Assembly (NCBI GenBank): GCA_037179385.1 | Contig: CM074188.1 | Coordinates: 28,499,594 to 28,563,593, forward strand | DNA from: Holothuria scabra | Lineage: Eukaryota > Echinodermata > Holothuroidea > Aspidochirotida > Holothuriidae | Direction: 5' to 3' | DNA: 64,000 nucleotides | Shown here: positions 22,092-32,340 of the stretch, in pieces | Numbering within the stretch: position 1 is the first letter of the stretch | Layout of the letters: every line of letters begins with the position of its first letter | Position numbers and translations under genes: made by a program | The notes under the pieces: generated by a model | What the model was told of the DNA's origin: nothing | What the model saw: only the letters and a program-made list of their open reading frames with translations | Databases searched by the model: none

Positions 22092-22250
22092 GTGACTGAC
22101 GTGGTTTCAGGCTCGACCAAAATACGAATACCGCGCACTCAGTTTCCCCTCCTTGTTACCACCGAAGTGTTTAAATGCCGTAACAGGGTAATTAATTAGA
22201 TCGAACGTGGTATTTGTAATTTGGGTCTAGCCTGAAATCACGTCAGTCAC
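22092..22250. mobile_element. 159-bp MITE with ~44-bp inverted ends
   Basis: Starts GTGACTGACGTGGTTTCAGG and ends with the complement of GTGACTGACGTGATTTCAGG. Similarity of the arms continues through 'GACC-AAAATACGAATACC'. No coding capacity. It truncates PLE-A on one side and touches a tRNA-like sequence on the other. No clear target duplication was seen. Confidence 0.75.
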
Positions 22251-22320
22251 GATAAGTGCAGTGGTAGGGCACTCGCCCGGAAAGCGAGCGGTCCCTGTTC
22301 AATTCCCGCTTTGCTGAATT
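22251..22320 (+). tRNA. tRNA-like sequence (SINE head or tRNA pseudogene)
   Basis: The A-box-like 'TAAGTGCAGTGGTAGGGC', a perfect five-pair anticodon stem CTCGC/GCGAG around the loop CCGGAAA (anticodon position GGA, serine-type), and a B-box-like 'GTTCAATTCC' are in correct order and spacing. Acceptor and T stems do not pair well, so this is more likely a tRNA-derived SINE head or pseudogene than a working gene. Confidence 0.5.
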
Positions 22321-23514
22321 TTTCTTCTGGTCTTTTTCTATATTTCTTCCCTTGTTCAAAAGGCAATGCCAGTACTTGGGTTGAATTAAAATTCATGATC
22401 CAATCATTACCAATTTTTCGACCTATATATATATATATATAAATAAAAAAAACACTAGTTCCACAGGTAGTGACAGTTGTCGAATTCCGAGAAGATTCTG
22501 GTTTATAGACAGACAGACAGAGAGTTGTGACCACAGCATGTCTTACTGTCTGCGTGGCAGTCAGGCATTCTAACCACTTTCTTCTTGGAACCACCTTTGG
22601 GGTGCGTTGGCTTTCAAAAGTGATGCCAAGGACGCAGATATCAGGTCTTAATCACTATCTAGCAAGAGCGGCGGGTCATAAACGTTATGAGGGTGCAGTT
22701 GACATGTAACGTACTCGTCGCGAACAAGATCTATGCAAGGAGCAATATGCCTAGTAGAAAACGAAAGGCCCAGCTTCAAAAGGACGATTTAGAACAGGTG
22801 GTAACGGCAACGTCAACGGCAAACGCTGCGGCAACGGCATAAATTTCACTCATGTAGAAAAATGAAGGTTTGTTCACATTGATACGGCAATGCGGCCATC
22901 CGGCAATTGATGAATACCCGCATCCGGTAAAAATGGAATCGGTCGTCGAGCGATTCATTGCCGTTGACGGATCGTATCCATGCAAATTATCCCTGGCAAC
23001 GATATGTAACCGCAAAGCCTTCGTGACTATCGTACAAGTAAAACCCCTAAACAATCACAGCTTTTCAAGATGATGTGATTGAAAATTCGGTTGTTTGGTG
23101 AATAATAAATCCTGATGGAATAATCCAATGAAATGTAGAGTACTAGGACATACGAAACGCAAAGTATGGAAAGTGAAGAATTTTCTAAGATTTGGAAAAA
23201 TCTGAAAAGAGAAGTAAGATTTGTAAGCGAAAACTTTCAAAGGGGAGGAGAACTCTTATAGCCCTGCCAAGGATGACGATCAAAAATGGGAAGGTTGGGT
23301 CGGGTGTACTACTCTCCAAAACAACACATGGATATCAAAGTTAATAAGGTAGTTATAGCCTTAATAAAACAAAACAAAAAACAAAAGAAACAAAACTTCC
23401 TCCCGAATGAAAGATTCCTGTAAGCCCAATCAGCTTTCTTCGCACTCCATTACACCTAATGTTTACAAAAAATACCACTACCTGCTTGGTGAGCAACAAA
23501 ATACTGCATTAGAG
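22321..23514. other. Unassigned DNA with short repeats
   Basis: A short (AT)n tract lies at 22424-22442. 22795-22990 is rich in ACGGCAACG and CCGGTAAA phrases that resemble 29240-29345, probably a degraded DNA element whose end carries 'GTTCACAT'. No gene seen. Confidence 0.4.
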
Positions 23515-23722
23515 GTGGCATTTTAGAAAATTTCACCTTTTTTAAAACTTATAATTACAAATATGGAGCTTTTATTAGGAAGAATTAGACATTTTGTGAC
23601 GGAAAAGTTGGGGAAATCGCAATGTAGTTGACTGGTGTGTCAAATGGAAAATTTCCGACTTTTTTCACTTTTCGAGCCAAGGGGGCAATCGGGTCCCTGT
23701 CCCCCTGTAGCTGCGTCGCTGC
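23515..23722. mobile_element. hAT-type fragment
   Basis: The right end 'CCCCTGTAGCTGCGTCGCTG' is the complement of a CAGCGACGCAGCTAC terminus and matches the right end of the element at 31357-32065. Upstream phrases such as 'TTGACTGGTGTGTCAAATGG' also match. The left end is not found. Confidence 0.55.
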
Positions 23723-23837
23723 TCTGCAACATTGAACAGTGATAACATTTTGACACTTCAATAACTAAGAAGAATTCATTTACACAGACTACTCAACTGA
23801 CAGGTTTGGAAGGTATCTGATGATAGGTACTGAGAGC

Positions 23838-24365
23838 TATGATGCATCTGCAAGCCATTCGTTCTATTAGGAAGTATGTTTCTACAGAAGCCACTCGGAG
23901 CGTTTTGCACGCTTTTGTGACAACATGTCTTGACTATGGAAACAGGTGTTCCCAAGGTACACATAAGTAAATTACAGATAGTACAAAACATGGCAGTTCG
24001 TTGCTTCCATAACCTTAAATAATATGGTCCTATTTCCTCCTACATTTCATCTGAGCACTGGCTCACAGTTGATAAAAGAATAAAGTTAAAATTGATGTTA
24101 ATAGTCTACAAATGCTTAAATAGTCAAGGGCAAAAATATCTCAATGACATGCTAATAAAAGATTTAAATGCCACTCACAATCTCAGATCTAAAAGTGACA
24201 CATTACCATTGGTAGTTCCACGCACCACTTCCAAGTCGTACGGTGACCGTGCCTTCATATAGTTGCATTTCCTAGACTCTGGAACTCCCTTCCCTTCTCT
24301 CTCAGAAGTGTTTCGAATTCCTCAAAATTTAAAGCTGGACTAAAGACTTACTTTTTCAACCTATA
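23838..24365 (+). pseudogene. LINE reverse-transcriptase C-terminal fragment
   Basis: Broken plus-strand translation gives the conserved C-terminus of CR1/L2/Jockey-type ORF2 proteins: 'RKYVSTEATRSVLHAFVTTC' with 'LDYGN', then 'KLQIVQNMAVRCFHNLK', 'SSEHWLTVDKRIKLKLM', 'KCLNSQGQKYLND' and 'VVPRTTSKSYGDRAF'. Stop codons and a frame change (for example after 'HNLK' and after 'DRAF') show it is dead. The 3' end runs almost to the next microsatellite. Confidence 0.75.
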
Positions 24366-24440
24366 GTAACATCTCTCGTTTATTACTTGTTAGTTGCACG
24401 TGAATGACTATGTCACATCGTGCGCTATATTAAGTCTAAT

Positions 24441-24621
<181 letters not shown>

Positions 24622-24654
24622 TATTGAAAAGGTTGCAATTAGTTCCTACAACAT

Positions 24655-24712
24655 AGCTTTACAGAACTGTTTCGTAAGGGCCAATAATGTAGGTCCTCAC
24701 TCCTCAGAAGCC
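24655..24712 (-). ncRNA. Hammerhead ribozyme in PLE-B 3' pLTR
   Basis: Read on the minus strand: stem I arm GGCUU, core box CUGAGGA, stem II GUGAGGACC / GGCCCUUAC (eight pairs, one G-U, one A-C mismatch, 9-nt loop), core box GAA, stem III ACA / UGU with loop GUUC, cleavage triplet GUA, and stem I arm AAGCU. All invariant core positions are present. A short stem III is usual for PLE hammerheads (established in the literature on retroelement ribozymes). Confidence 0.8.
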
Positions 24713-24869
24713 TGAAGTAGAATGATGTCAATAACGTTAAATACGTATATGTTCGCTGCTTTTGAACGTGTCCGTTTTTAAGCACGTGTTGGTTCCGTGT
24801 TCGATGTGAACAGGCACGAACGGTGTACAGCGACCCATGATACATTACCTATTAGAATAATTACACAGT

Positions 24870-25822
24870 AGATGTTTGTTCCTGTGTCTACAAGAGCTTA
24901 CCAGTTCGTTTCTTTTATTTAGAGTTGCTAAGGAAGGTTTGAGTATAATGAAGAACTTTTCTTCCAGACAGAGATTACAAAATTTTAGATGAAGTGGAGT
25001 TTGCTCGAGCTTTGTTCATTAGTTTCCATTTTACGGAGTGTTCTACATTTGTATCCTTTAGTTTCCAGATGTATTCACTGAGTGCAGTTGCCCTCTTTTG
25101 TCTTTGTGTTTAAAGCTAGACTTGTGGGCGGTGTATCTTGTTTTGAATGTGTTCTCTGTTAGACCAATGTATGTTTCTTCGTTGTTGTTGTCGTGGCGTG
25201 TTACAGTTGCTTGGTATACAATGTTGTTCGTGAGGCACTTGCCTTCCAATGGGCACTCACTTTGCATTCTGCAATTGCAGTTGCTTCGCGTTGCTGGTTG
25301 TACTTCCTGTTTCGCCAGTATGTATTTGTTGTGCGCTGATATAATTTGGTCTATGTTTGCCATGCAGCTGTAACTCAGTTTCACCGTGTTCCTGTTGAGT
25401 AAAGTATGTAGTGTGTGCCCAGGTGGGAAGCAGCTGTCCAAGAGGTTAAAGAATTTCTTGCCAATGTTGGTTGTGACACTGTCACTAAACGGGGGGTTGA
25501 ACCAGGTTATGTTCCTATTTCGTCTTCGTTTCGGGGCTTCCTTGGAATGACTGGTGCTAGGGGGTTGGGTCTCGTACTTTAGGTTGTACCCATAGCCACT
25601 TCTTTGTAATGCTTCCTGGTATACGGGTGATGATGCGTTGAATGTGTTTTCGTAGGAAGAAATGTTGGATAGTCTCCTGTTGATGCTTTCTGGGATGTTC
25701 TTTATGATAAGTGGGGGGTGGTTGCTCTGTTTGTGCACATAGAGAGGGGTGTTGTTTGGCTTCATGTATGGCTTGTATGTGCTTGTGCTAAGATCAAGGG
25801 TAAGGTCTAAGAAGTTCACTAT
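24870..25822 (-). CDS. PLE-B C-terminal part: RT thumb, linker and GIY-YIG nuclease (frameshifted)
   Basis: Continues the reverse transcriptase ORF in another frame: '[17 protein letters not shown]', then a linker with '[20 protein letters not shown]', '[16 protein letters not shown]', the Cys cluster '[17 protein letters not shown]' and the nuclease core '[19 protein letters not shown]'. Comparison with copy 1 places a second frameshift near 25088-25096, after 'KHKDKR', where this copy is one base short. Without it the frame would reach the Cys/His tail near 24870. Confidence 0.8.
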
Positions 25823-26513
25823 TTTTTGTTTGCTTCAATTTCTATTTTAAGATTGTTTTTTGAGAATATCTTGCATATTTCTTTCTTTATTTTTTCTGTT
25901 TGCCTTGGTTTTGCTTTGCAAACAGCCAAACCGTCGTCTCTGTATAGGCCGACATTCATGTTAATGTGCTGAAGTTGTGATAGGAGGTACAATCCTATTA
26001 GTTCACAAGTTTCAGCACCGTCGAAACTACCCATGGTGACATCGAATAAAGATTCGGTACGCTTGCACCATGGTGTTTCAACGTTGAACAGCATAGTTTT
26101 CTTTGTGTGGAAGATAATGTGCCTTTCGAATGATGGTATGTCTGTGTAGTTTGATGCAAAGTCTAAAGCCTCGTTGAGGAGGTCGGTAGTAATTGAGGGG
26201 TAAAACTCACAAACGTCAAAAGCAATAAACGATTGTTGGTGTTTGTCGTGTATTTCACTAAAGCAGTCTATGACTTCACTTGTGTTCTTCCATTGGTTGT
26301 AACCTGTAGATTGTTTGATTTCTGAATTTATCCGTTCTAGTATTTGTTTGCTAATCTTCCCTAGTTCTGATTTCGATGGGTTGATTAGTCTGCATGTGGG
26401 TTTGTTGTTGAAGTTCGGTTTGTGGTCTTTTAGTGTAATAAATGCTTGTTTTTCGCTTGTGATGTCGACTCTGTCACAAATTTCAAGTTTTGAAGCTATA
26501 ATTTTGTCAGCCC
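25820..26513 (-). CDS. PLE-B reverse transcriptase core
   Basis: About 230 codons open without a stop. Motifs in order: 'AFITLKDHKPNFNNKPTCRL' and 'INPSKSELGKISKQIL' (fingers), 'FIAFDVCEFYPSIT' (motif A with catalytic Asp), 'MGSFDGAETCELIGLYLL' (motif B region) and 'GLYRDDGLAV' (motif C, the YRDD typical of Penelope-type enzymes). The frame ends at TAG in a run of A residues at 25820-25826. One more A would restore '[10 protein letters not shown]', so a single-base slip is likely. The 5' end is cut at 26513 by the inserted palindrome-rich element. Confidence 0.88.
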
Positions 26514-27713
26514 CTTACAAAAATTCCCAGTACATTTCCTGTAGGAATCCTGTAGGAAAAACACATTTCCTATAGGAAGCAAGCCATTTCCAGTAAGAAT
26601 TTTAAGATTCCTACAGGAATTTCAATTTTCCTATGTAGGAATTTGCTGTTTCCTACGTAGGAAAGACCATTTCCTGTAGGAATTGTTGAATTCTTACAGG
26701 AATTTCAACTTTCCTATGTAGGAATTGGAGAGTCTATTCCTAATACACTGACCATTGCATTCATTGGCACATGAAAGGAAGTCCATTGTCATTGGTCAGT
26801 AAAGCCTACTGAGTCACAACAAAGAGCTTTTCAAATCTGTCCTTTGTATGTGTTTTGGGCTGTGTAGATCTATGGACCATATGCTGTAGTATAGCAGCAC
26901 AGTGTATTGCTTCAGTGCAGTAACAGGCTTCAGGGCTTCAAGCAGCAAATAATGTTAAGTGGTGATCAAGCAATGTTCAGAATATAACTGTTGCTTACAT
27001 GGTGGACACTCATGAATAATCTGAGAAATATATTTGCTTAGGACTGTGCAGAACAGATATATCCATGCACTAGATCAGGTCATGGCATATTCTGATTCTT
27101 GATATTGAACATTTCTTTTGGATAAGAAGCTGGGATAACTGCAGTTATCTGGACATATCAACACGTGAATAACCTGGTTGTAGCTTATTTTAAACTGCGT
27201 TGTTCTGTCTGAAAAGGCCATAACAAACACAGGGAACATGTTTTTTTTCCTTCTATTTCAAAGTTTTGGAGATAATTTAGCTATGTTCCTTTTAACCGGA
27301 GCAAAGGCATTGAGCGCAGCAATTTATCATGGAGTTCTGGATATTCATTTATCATCCTCTCATAAAGCCTATACCACATATTTCTGTGGAGGATTGGTGA
27401 CCTGTTTCAGTAATTGGAAAATGCATGCAACTACAGCCATGGCACTATCGCCTGTGCACAAGTCCCCATCACCATGCATGATGCTCATAGCCTCAAACGT
27501 TTATTTATGAACAAAGATGCAAAAGACACCCCACAATATAAATGGAATGACCCATGTGGGAAGTGATTTCCTATGTAGGAAAGCAATTTCCTATGTGGGA
27601 AGCATTTCTTACAGGAAATTTGATTTCCTACAAGAAGATGCCCAAAATCCTATACATTTCCTACATACCAATTTCCTGTAGGAAATCATGTGGGGAATTT
27701 TTGAAAGGGGCTG
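26508..27713. mobile_element. DNA element with TTCCTRYAGGAA palindrome clusters, inserted in PLE-B
   Basis: Terminal inverted repeats: left CAGCCCCTTACAAAAATTCC, right complement CAGCCCCTTTCAAAAATTCC. Inside both ends are clusters of 12-14-bp palindromes (TTCCTGTAGGAA, TTCCTACAGGAA, TTCCTATGTAGGAA, TTCCTACGTAGGAA): about nine at 26535-26735 and about six at 27555-27690. The core (26740-27540) has no convincing ORF or motif. The insertion splits PLE-B between 'NTRNQIT' and 'DKIIASKL', and removing it rejoins the frame. No obvious long target duplication. Superfamily not assigned. Confidence 0.8.
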
Positions 27714-28182
27714 CAGTGATTTGATTGCGTGTGTTGGGCGGTGCTTTTTTGTATGCTTTGTTTACGTTTTGTTGTACCAGCTTGTTATACTGTTCAGGTT
27801 CTAATTCGTAGAAGTTGTTGGTTTTGTCAGCCGCAACGTATACTTTACTGTCCGCTTTGATTTTGGTCGTGTCGGTTTTTAACTGTGCTTGGAAGGGCTT
27901 GCGATTGTTGTTAAACTTAATATTCTGTACAAGGCTCATCATGCCGTCCTCGACCTCTTTTAGTTCGGGTATCTGAGGCGGAGCCTTTGTTGATCGGAAG
28001 CCGTAATGTTCTTTTTTGTTTACACCGGTTTGGGGGTTGAGAAAGAAATAAGTTCTCCATCTTACGTTCCTTAGAAATGATTCAGTTTTTAAGATGAATC
28101 TTTTCAAATAGCTCTTGTTTGACGGTATAGGTATGTTCTTTGTAGAATATCCGAAATTGACTCGGTCGAACCTATTGTCCAT
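27714..28182 (-). CDS. PLE-B N-terminal region
   Basis: Starts with an ATG at 28182 and reads about 156 codons: 'MDNRFDRVNFGYSTKNIPIP', 'FLRNVRWRTYFFLN', 'GFRSTKAPPQIPELKEVEDG', 'DSKVYVAADKTNNFYELE' and 'YNKLVQQNVNKAYKKAP'. The 'ADKTNNFYELE...Y..L...N....Y' pattern is the conserved N-terminal segment seen before the RT in Penelope-like proteins. It ends where the palindrome-rich element enters. Confidence 0.85.
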
Positions 28183-28302
28183 TATGGTTTACAAAGTGCT
28201 CAACAGAAAACTGGAGCTAAATAACCGTAATAGTAAAAATTAATTAGTAATGTCAACCAAGCAATGGTAAAGTGCTCAACCCTGTGAAGGGAGCTGTAAT
28301 AT

Positions 28303-28557
28303 TGGAAAGGTTGCAATAAGTTCTTACAACATAGCTTTACAGAACTGTTTCGTAAGGGCCAATAATGTAGGTCCTCACTCCTCAGAAGCCTGAAGTAGAA
28401 TGATGTCAATAACGTTAAATACGTATATGTTCGCTGCTTTTGAACGTGTCCGTTTTTAAGCACGTGTTGGTTCCGTGTTCGATGTGAACAGGCACGAACG
28501 GTGTACAGCGAGCCAGGATACATTACCTATTAGAATAATTACACAGTAGATGTTTGT
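28303..28557 (-). repeat. PLE-B 5' terminal repeat (pLTR)
   Basis: Direct copy of 24628-24883 lying upstream of the PLE-B start codon (element on the minus strand). Together the two copies bound the element. The upstream edge abuts an inverted fragment of the same element at 28558. Confidence 0.88.
28333..28390 (-). ncRNA. Hammerhead ribozyme in PLE-B 5' pLTR
   Basis: Identical in the core to the fold at 24655-24712: CUGAGGA, an eight-pair stem II, GAA, the stem III hairpin ACA-GUUC-UGU, cleavage after GUA, and stem I GGCUU/AAGCU. In this position it would process the 5' side of the PLE transcript. Confidence 0.8.
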
Positions 28558-28900
28558 TGCCACGACAACAACAACGAAGAAACATACATTGGTCTAACAG
28601 AGAACACATTCAAAACAAGATACACCGCCCACAAGTCTAGCTTTAAAAACAAAGACAAAAGACACGCAACTGCACTCAGTGAATACATCTGGAAACTAAA
28701 GGATACAAATGTAGAACACTCCGTAAAATGGAAACTAATGAACAAAGCTCGAGCATACTCCACTTCATCTAAAACTTGTAATCTCTGTCTGGAAGAAAAG
28801 TTCTTCATTATACTCAAACCTTCCTTAGCAACTCTAAATAAAAGAAACGAACTGGTAAGCTCTTGTAGACACAGGAACAAACATCAAACAACAAATTTTG
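28558..28900 (+). pseudogene. Inverted PLE-B GIY-YIG fragment
   Basis: The plus strand encodes '[20 protein letters not shown]', '[16 protein letters not shown]' and '[20 protein letters not shown]', the C-terminal nuclease region of PLE-B, in the orientation opposite to the adjoining element. Inverted partial copies at PLE ends are a known feature of these elements. The junction lies at 28557/28558, directly after the pLTR. Confidence 0.85.
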
Positions 28901-30590
28901 AGAAAATACTTTCCTTCCGACAGCCGGAAATGCCTTGCCTAAGTGATAAACTTGTTAATATTTTCTCAATAACAACGTAAAATTACACTTTCACTAATTT
29001 AGAGTAATTGGCTTAAGTTCTGTTCATACTTTAATGGGCCTGCCACTGAGTCAGTGGCTGTGAATTTTTGTCAAATTTACTTATTCTGTTGTAATCATAC
29101 TCTCTTCTTCCTCACTTTCTTCCCATCTATTTGGTACGCTATTGCCATTATAAAATCAGCTTCTCATCAATGTCTGCCATGTTTGATCATCAGATAATGG
29201 AACAAATTTGTTAGCTTCAAATTCCCGTCAGTATCATCCGGTAAAATTTTACCGTTAACGGCAATAATTTTTGCCGTTAAATACGAACAACTATGCCGGA
29301 TTCCCGTTGCCGGATTCCCGTTGTCGGTATATGTGAACGCACCTTAAGTTTGGAAAATGCATTTTCCGGCCATTTGAGGCTTATGATTTTCCGAAATCAA
29401 CCAATGGTGGCAATCCGCTTAGATAGTCTTTAGAGCAAAATAACGTTTTGTGGCCAAGAAAACCGCAAACTGAAATGCTTTCGTTCTCCTATATCGATCG
29501 ATTTTCTTTCTTTTTTTTTGCTCTTAAAAGTCTGCGAATTTAAAGACAAATTTTACGTCGAAACGTAGCGTAAATGGCATTAAAATGCAAGGAAAGACAC
29601 AAAAAAAGTCAGACTTTTAAACCTGTTCCTGTCAAAGTCGAAAATATTGCACCATTTTGCATCTAGGTTCCTTCAAAAGGCCCAAAATTTTCATTTTTTT
29701 TTTGTTTTCCCTTTAACCCCCCCCCCCCCCCCACGCCCTCGATCACTCAATATACTGAACGGCCCTTTCAGAGAAATCCTGCGAACGCCACTGATCAAAG
29801 ACATTTCTTTGGTAGTCGTGGTTAAGTGACCCGGAATTAAAACGCACCGATTACTTCCAACTCGAACCGACGGCTTACGACACGACGACGGCACTCTAGT
29901 GGTGAACTGCCCACACCACCAGGACAACAGATGAAGCGAAGTCTTGTCGCTTGGTGCAGTTAGTTGTCGTCAAGGTGGAAGTGTGTACCTGGCTTTACAC
30001 ACTATGCGACTCTCTGCGACGCAACTCCTTGCAACGAGATTATTCAAAAACGGTGAAAAGAGTGGAATGCTTAGCCTAAACTTGCTCGTATTCTTGCAAC
30101 AAGAAACTGGCACTGTAACAACTTGCCCCTGTAAAAACTAGCAACGCTCTCCCCTACTCTAAAAGGTGGGGCTCTCGGGAAGATTTTCGAAGTGGGTGCT
30201 GAATATATATCCTTTATCGGTCCAACGCATATTCAGCTCAGTAGGTTCGACAGTGTCGTTTCCGGCCACCTGGAGAGTTTGTAAAGCCAAATATTTCCTT
30301 GCACGCTCCGCACCAACTAATTTTGGCGCTCCGCTTAGATAGTCCTGCTGTCACTCAGTTCCCCCTCCTAATATTTTTTTTCGTTTGACCGCGCCTAGGA
30401 AAATTGCATAATCTTTGACGTTTGTGGAAACAAAATTTTAAAACGAATGTGCACTTTTTATGTTGGGTCTCACTCAAAAAAGATCCTAGATCCGCCCCTG
30501 TAAGGTAGCCGGTCACTACTCTCTACTGGTCACTCGCGCTTATCAAAAGTAGCATCTTTCCTCGCAAAAAAAAAAAAGAAAAAAAAAAAA
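28901..30590. other. Intronic or intergenic DNA with hAT end fragments
   Basis: 29240-29345 has GCCGTTAACGGCAA-like phrases and ends 'TATATGTGAACGCACCTT', resembling 22795-22990. A run of about 15 C lies at 29718. 'GCGAACGCCACTG' (ends 29789) and 'CTAGATCCGCCCCTG' (ends about 30500) are complements of hAT-type termini, but I could not pair them with left ends. No gene seen. Confidence 0.45.
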
Positions 30591-30599
30591 AACATGAAT

Positions 30600-31230
30600 A
30601 ATCTGGGCCAACTGAATTTCTGCATGGATGTTGTTGCACAGCCCATCAATTTGAAGGAACCGCCATCTAGCATGTCGTGGTCACAGAAAGTAGTACGGTA
30701 CCGGGAAAATCACCATGGTTATCGAGAAACCAAGTGGTTCGACATAATCGAAAAACGTCCCTTTTTTTTTTATAAAGGGACGTTTTGCATTGAAAAACTT
30801 GGTTTCCTGACCGATAAACTTGTTTTTCGACCGATTAACTTGGCTTCGAAAATGAACTCCGCTCCGAAAAACCAAGTTTATCTTTCGATTTACCAGATAG
30901 ATCGAAAAAGTTGTTTTTCAACCAATATACCAAAGATATGGAGATATCGTGGTTTTTGAACCGATAAACCTGATTTTTCGACCAATAATCTTGATATTTG
31001 GACCGATAAACTTGGTTTTTCGAACGATAAACTTGGCTGCGAAAATAAACTCCGCTTCGAAAAACCAACTTAATCCTTCGATATACTAGGTAGATCGAAA
31101 AAGTTATTTTGAAAATACAAGTATTTCAACTGATATACCAAGATATGGAGATGTTTTTTCGATCGATAAACTTTGTTTTTCGACTGACAAACTTGGTTTC
31201 TCGATCGAAAAACTTGGTTTTACTAATTAT
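30600..31230. repeat. Minisatellite with CGACCGATAAACTTGGTTTTT unit
   Basis: About 20-bp degenerate units with TTCGACCGATAAACTTGG or its complement recur throughout. A higher-order copy of ~125 bp is repeated at about 30837-30953 and 31030-31158 (shared 'TCCGCTYCGAAAAACCAA' and 'AGATCGAAAAAGTT'). 30752-30786 is a perfect hairpin. Non-coding. Confidence 0.75.
30752..30786. repeat. Perfect 13-bp hairpin
   Basis: AAAACGTCCCTTT and its exact complement AAAGGGACGTTTT are separated by nine T/A-rich bases. It lies inside the minisatellite and has no known role. Confidence 0.8.
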
Positions 31231-31356
31231 TGGACAGTTCGCTTGCCATACCACTTGTTAAATCTGCAGGCCCGAACGCGCCCACAGTACTAGCTGGTAT
31301 ATGTGCACAGTACCAGGTCCGTAGCCAAGGCAAATGTTTGGAAACTGGGCCATAAA

Positions 31357-32065
31357 CAGTGGCGTAGCGAGACATTTTTCCAGTTGGTGGCGGGGGGTAA
31401 GCACCTGAATTTTCCGATTTTTTTTTAAATTGTCATCACATCCCTCTGAGGCCGTAATTTGCGGAGAGCCAGAAAATTATATAGCTAAACAAATATATAA
31501 AAATATGAAGTTTATATTGGGAGAAAATTTTTAATTCTGGATATTCTATATAGGAAATGCGAAAAGTTCGGAAAGTACTGAAGAGTCTGTGTTTCTTATT
31601 GGCAAGTCTGAGATTGAACCGCAACCAAAGATCGTTGTCGCTACACAATATAATACCTAAGGCCTTCCACGACGACATTTTAAAAGTCAAGAGCTTATGT
31701 TGGAGAAAATTTGGAATTTTTTAAAGAGAATTCACGAAAATAGCACTGGATGTATAGTTGCCGATGTCACTGGAGGAGCTGGTGATATTTGGCATTTCCA
31801 CAGTTCGGAAAGAAACTTATTTTAGTTATTTATGAGCAAACACTACTGCATCAGGAACTGCAAAATGCTCCTCGCGAGGCGCCCTAAAAATTTTGCATTT
31901 TGAAACAAAAAAGGAGTTTTTTTTTGAGAAAAGCACTGAATTTAGTTGGGAAAACCACACTAAAGTTGACTGGTGTCACAAATGGCAAATTTCCGAGTTT
32001 TTTTACTTTTGGGGGACTGGGGGACAGGCGAAAAATCCCCCCTGCCCCCTGTAGCTGCGTCGCTG
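31357..32065. mobile_element. hAT-type MITE with perfect 8-bp TSD
   Basis: Starts CAGTGGCGTAGCGAG and ends with the complement of CAGCGACGCAGCTAC. The octamer GCCATAAA flanks both sides (31349-31356 and 32066-32073), a textbook hAT target duplication. The 709-bp interior has no transposase. It is similar in part to 46830-47110, 49419-50500 and 23515-23722, so it defines a family. Confidence 0.92.
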
Positions 32066-32073
32066 GCCATAAA

Positions 32074-32340
32074 ACTCAATCTAACTCTAGTCAAGGGGGC
32101 AGTGGGGTGGCGAAGCCCAGGCTAAATATAGCTTCGTCCTCTAGAGACTTTGAACTTTGACCTATATTTGTACACAGTTGAACCCATTTGAAAAAATCGC
32201 CACCAGAAACGCCCCCCCCCCCCCAATTCGTTACCCTTTCTGACTACGAGTCTGCACAGTACACATGTTAGCTGTCCACTTTACCGTATTGTTCGATAAC
32301 TCAGTCACAAAGTTAGCCAGCAAAGAGGCGCAAAAGTGTT
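32074..32340. other. Intronic DNA
   Basis: Nothing recognised except a run of 13 C near 32211. Confidence 0.4.

Larger units (their letters stand above)
24628..28557 (-). mobile_element. Nearly complete Penelope-like element (PLE-B)
   Basis: A single minus-strand element bounded by direct terminal repeats (pLTRs, 24628-24883 and 28303-28557). It encodes an N-terminal region, Penelope-type reverse transcriptase and a C-terminal GIY-YIG nuclease. A 1.2-kb DNA element (26508-27713) interrupts the ORF and there are at least two frameshifts, so it is not autonomous now. Both terminal repeats keep intact-looking hammerhead cores. PLEs prime on broken chromosome ends or nicks and use a reverse transcriptase related to telomerase (established for the group). 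Confidence 0.85.
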
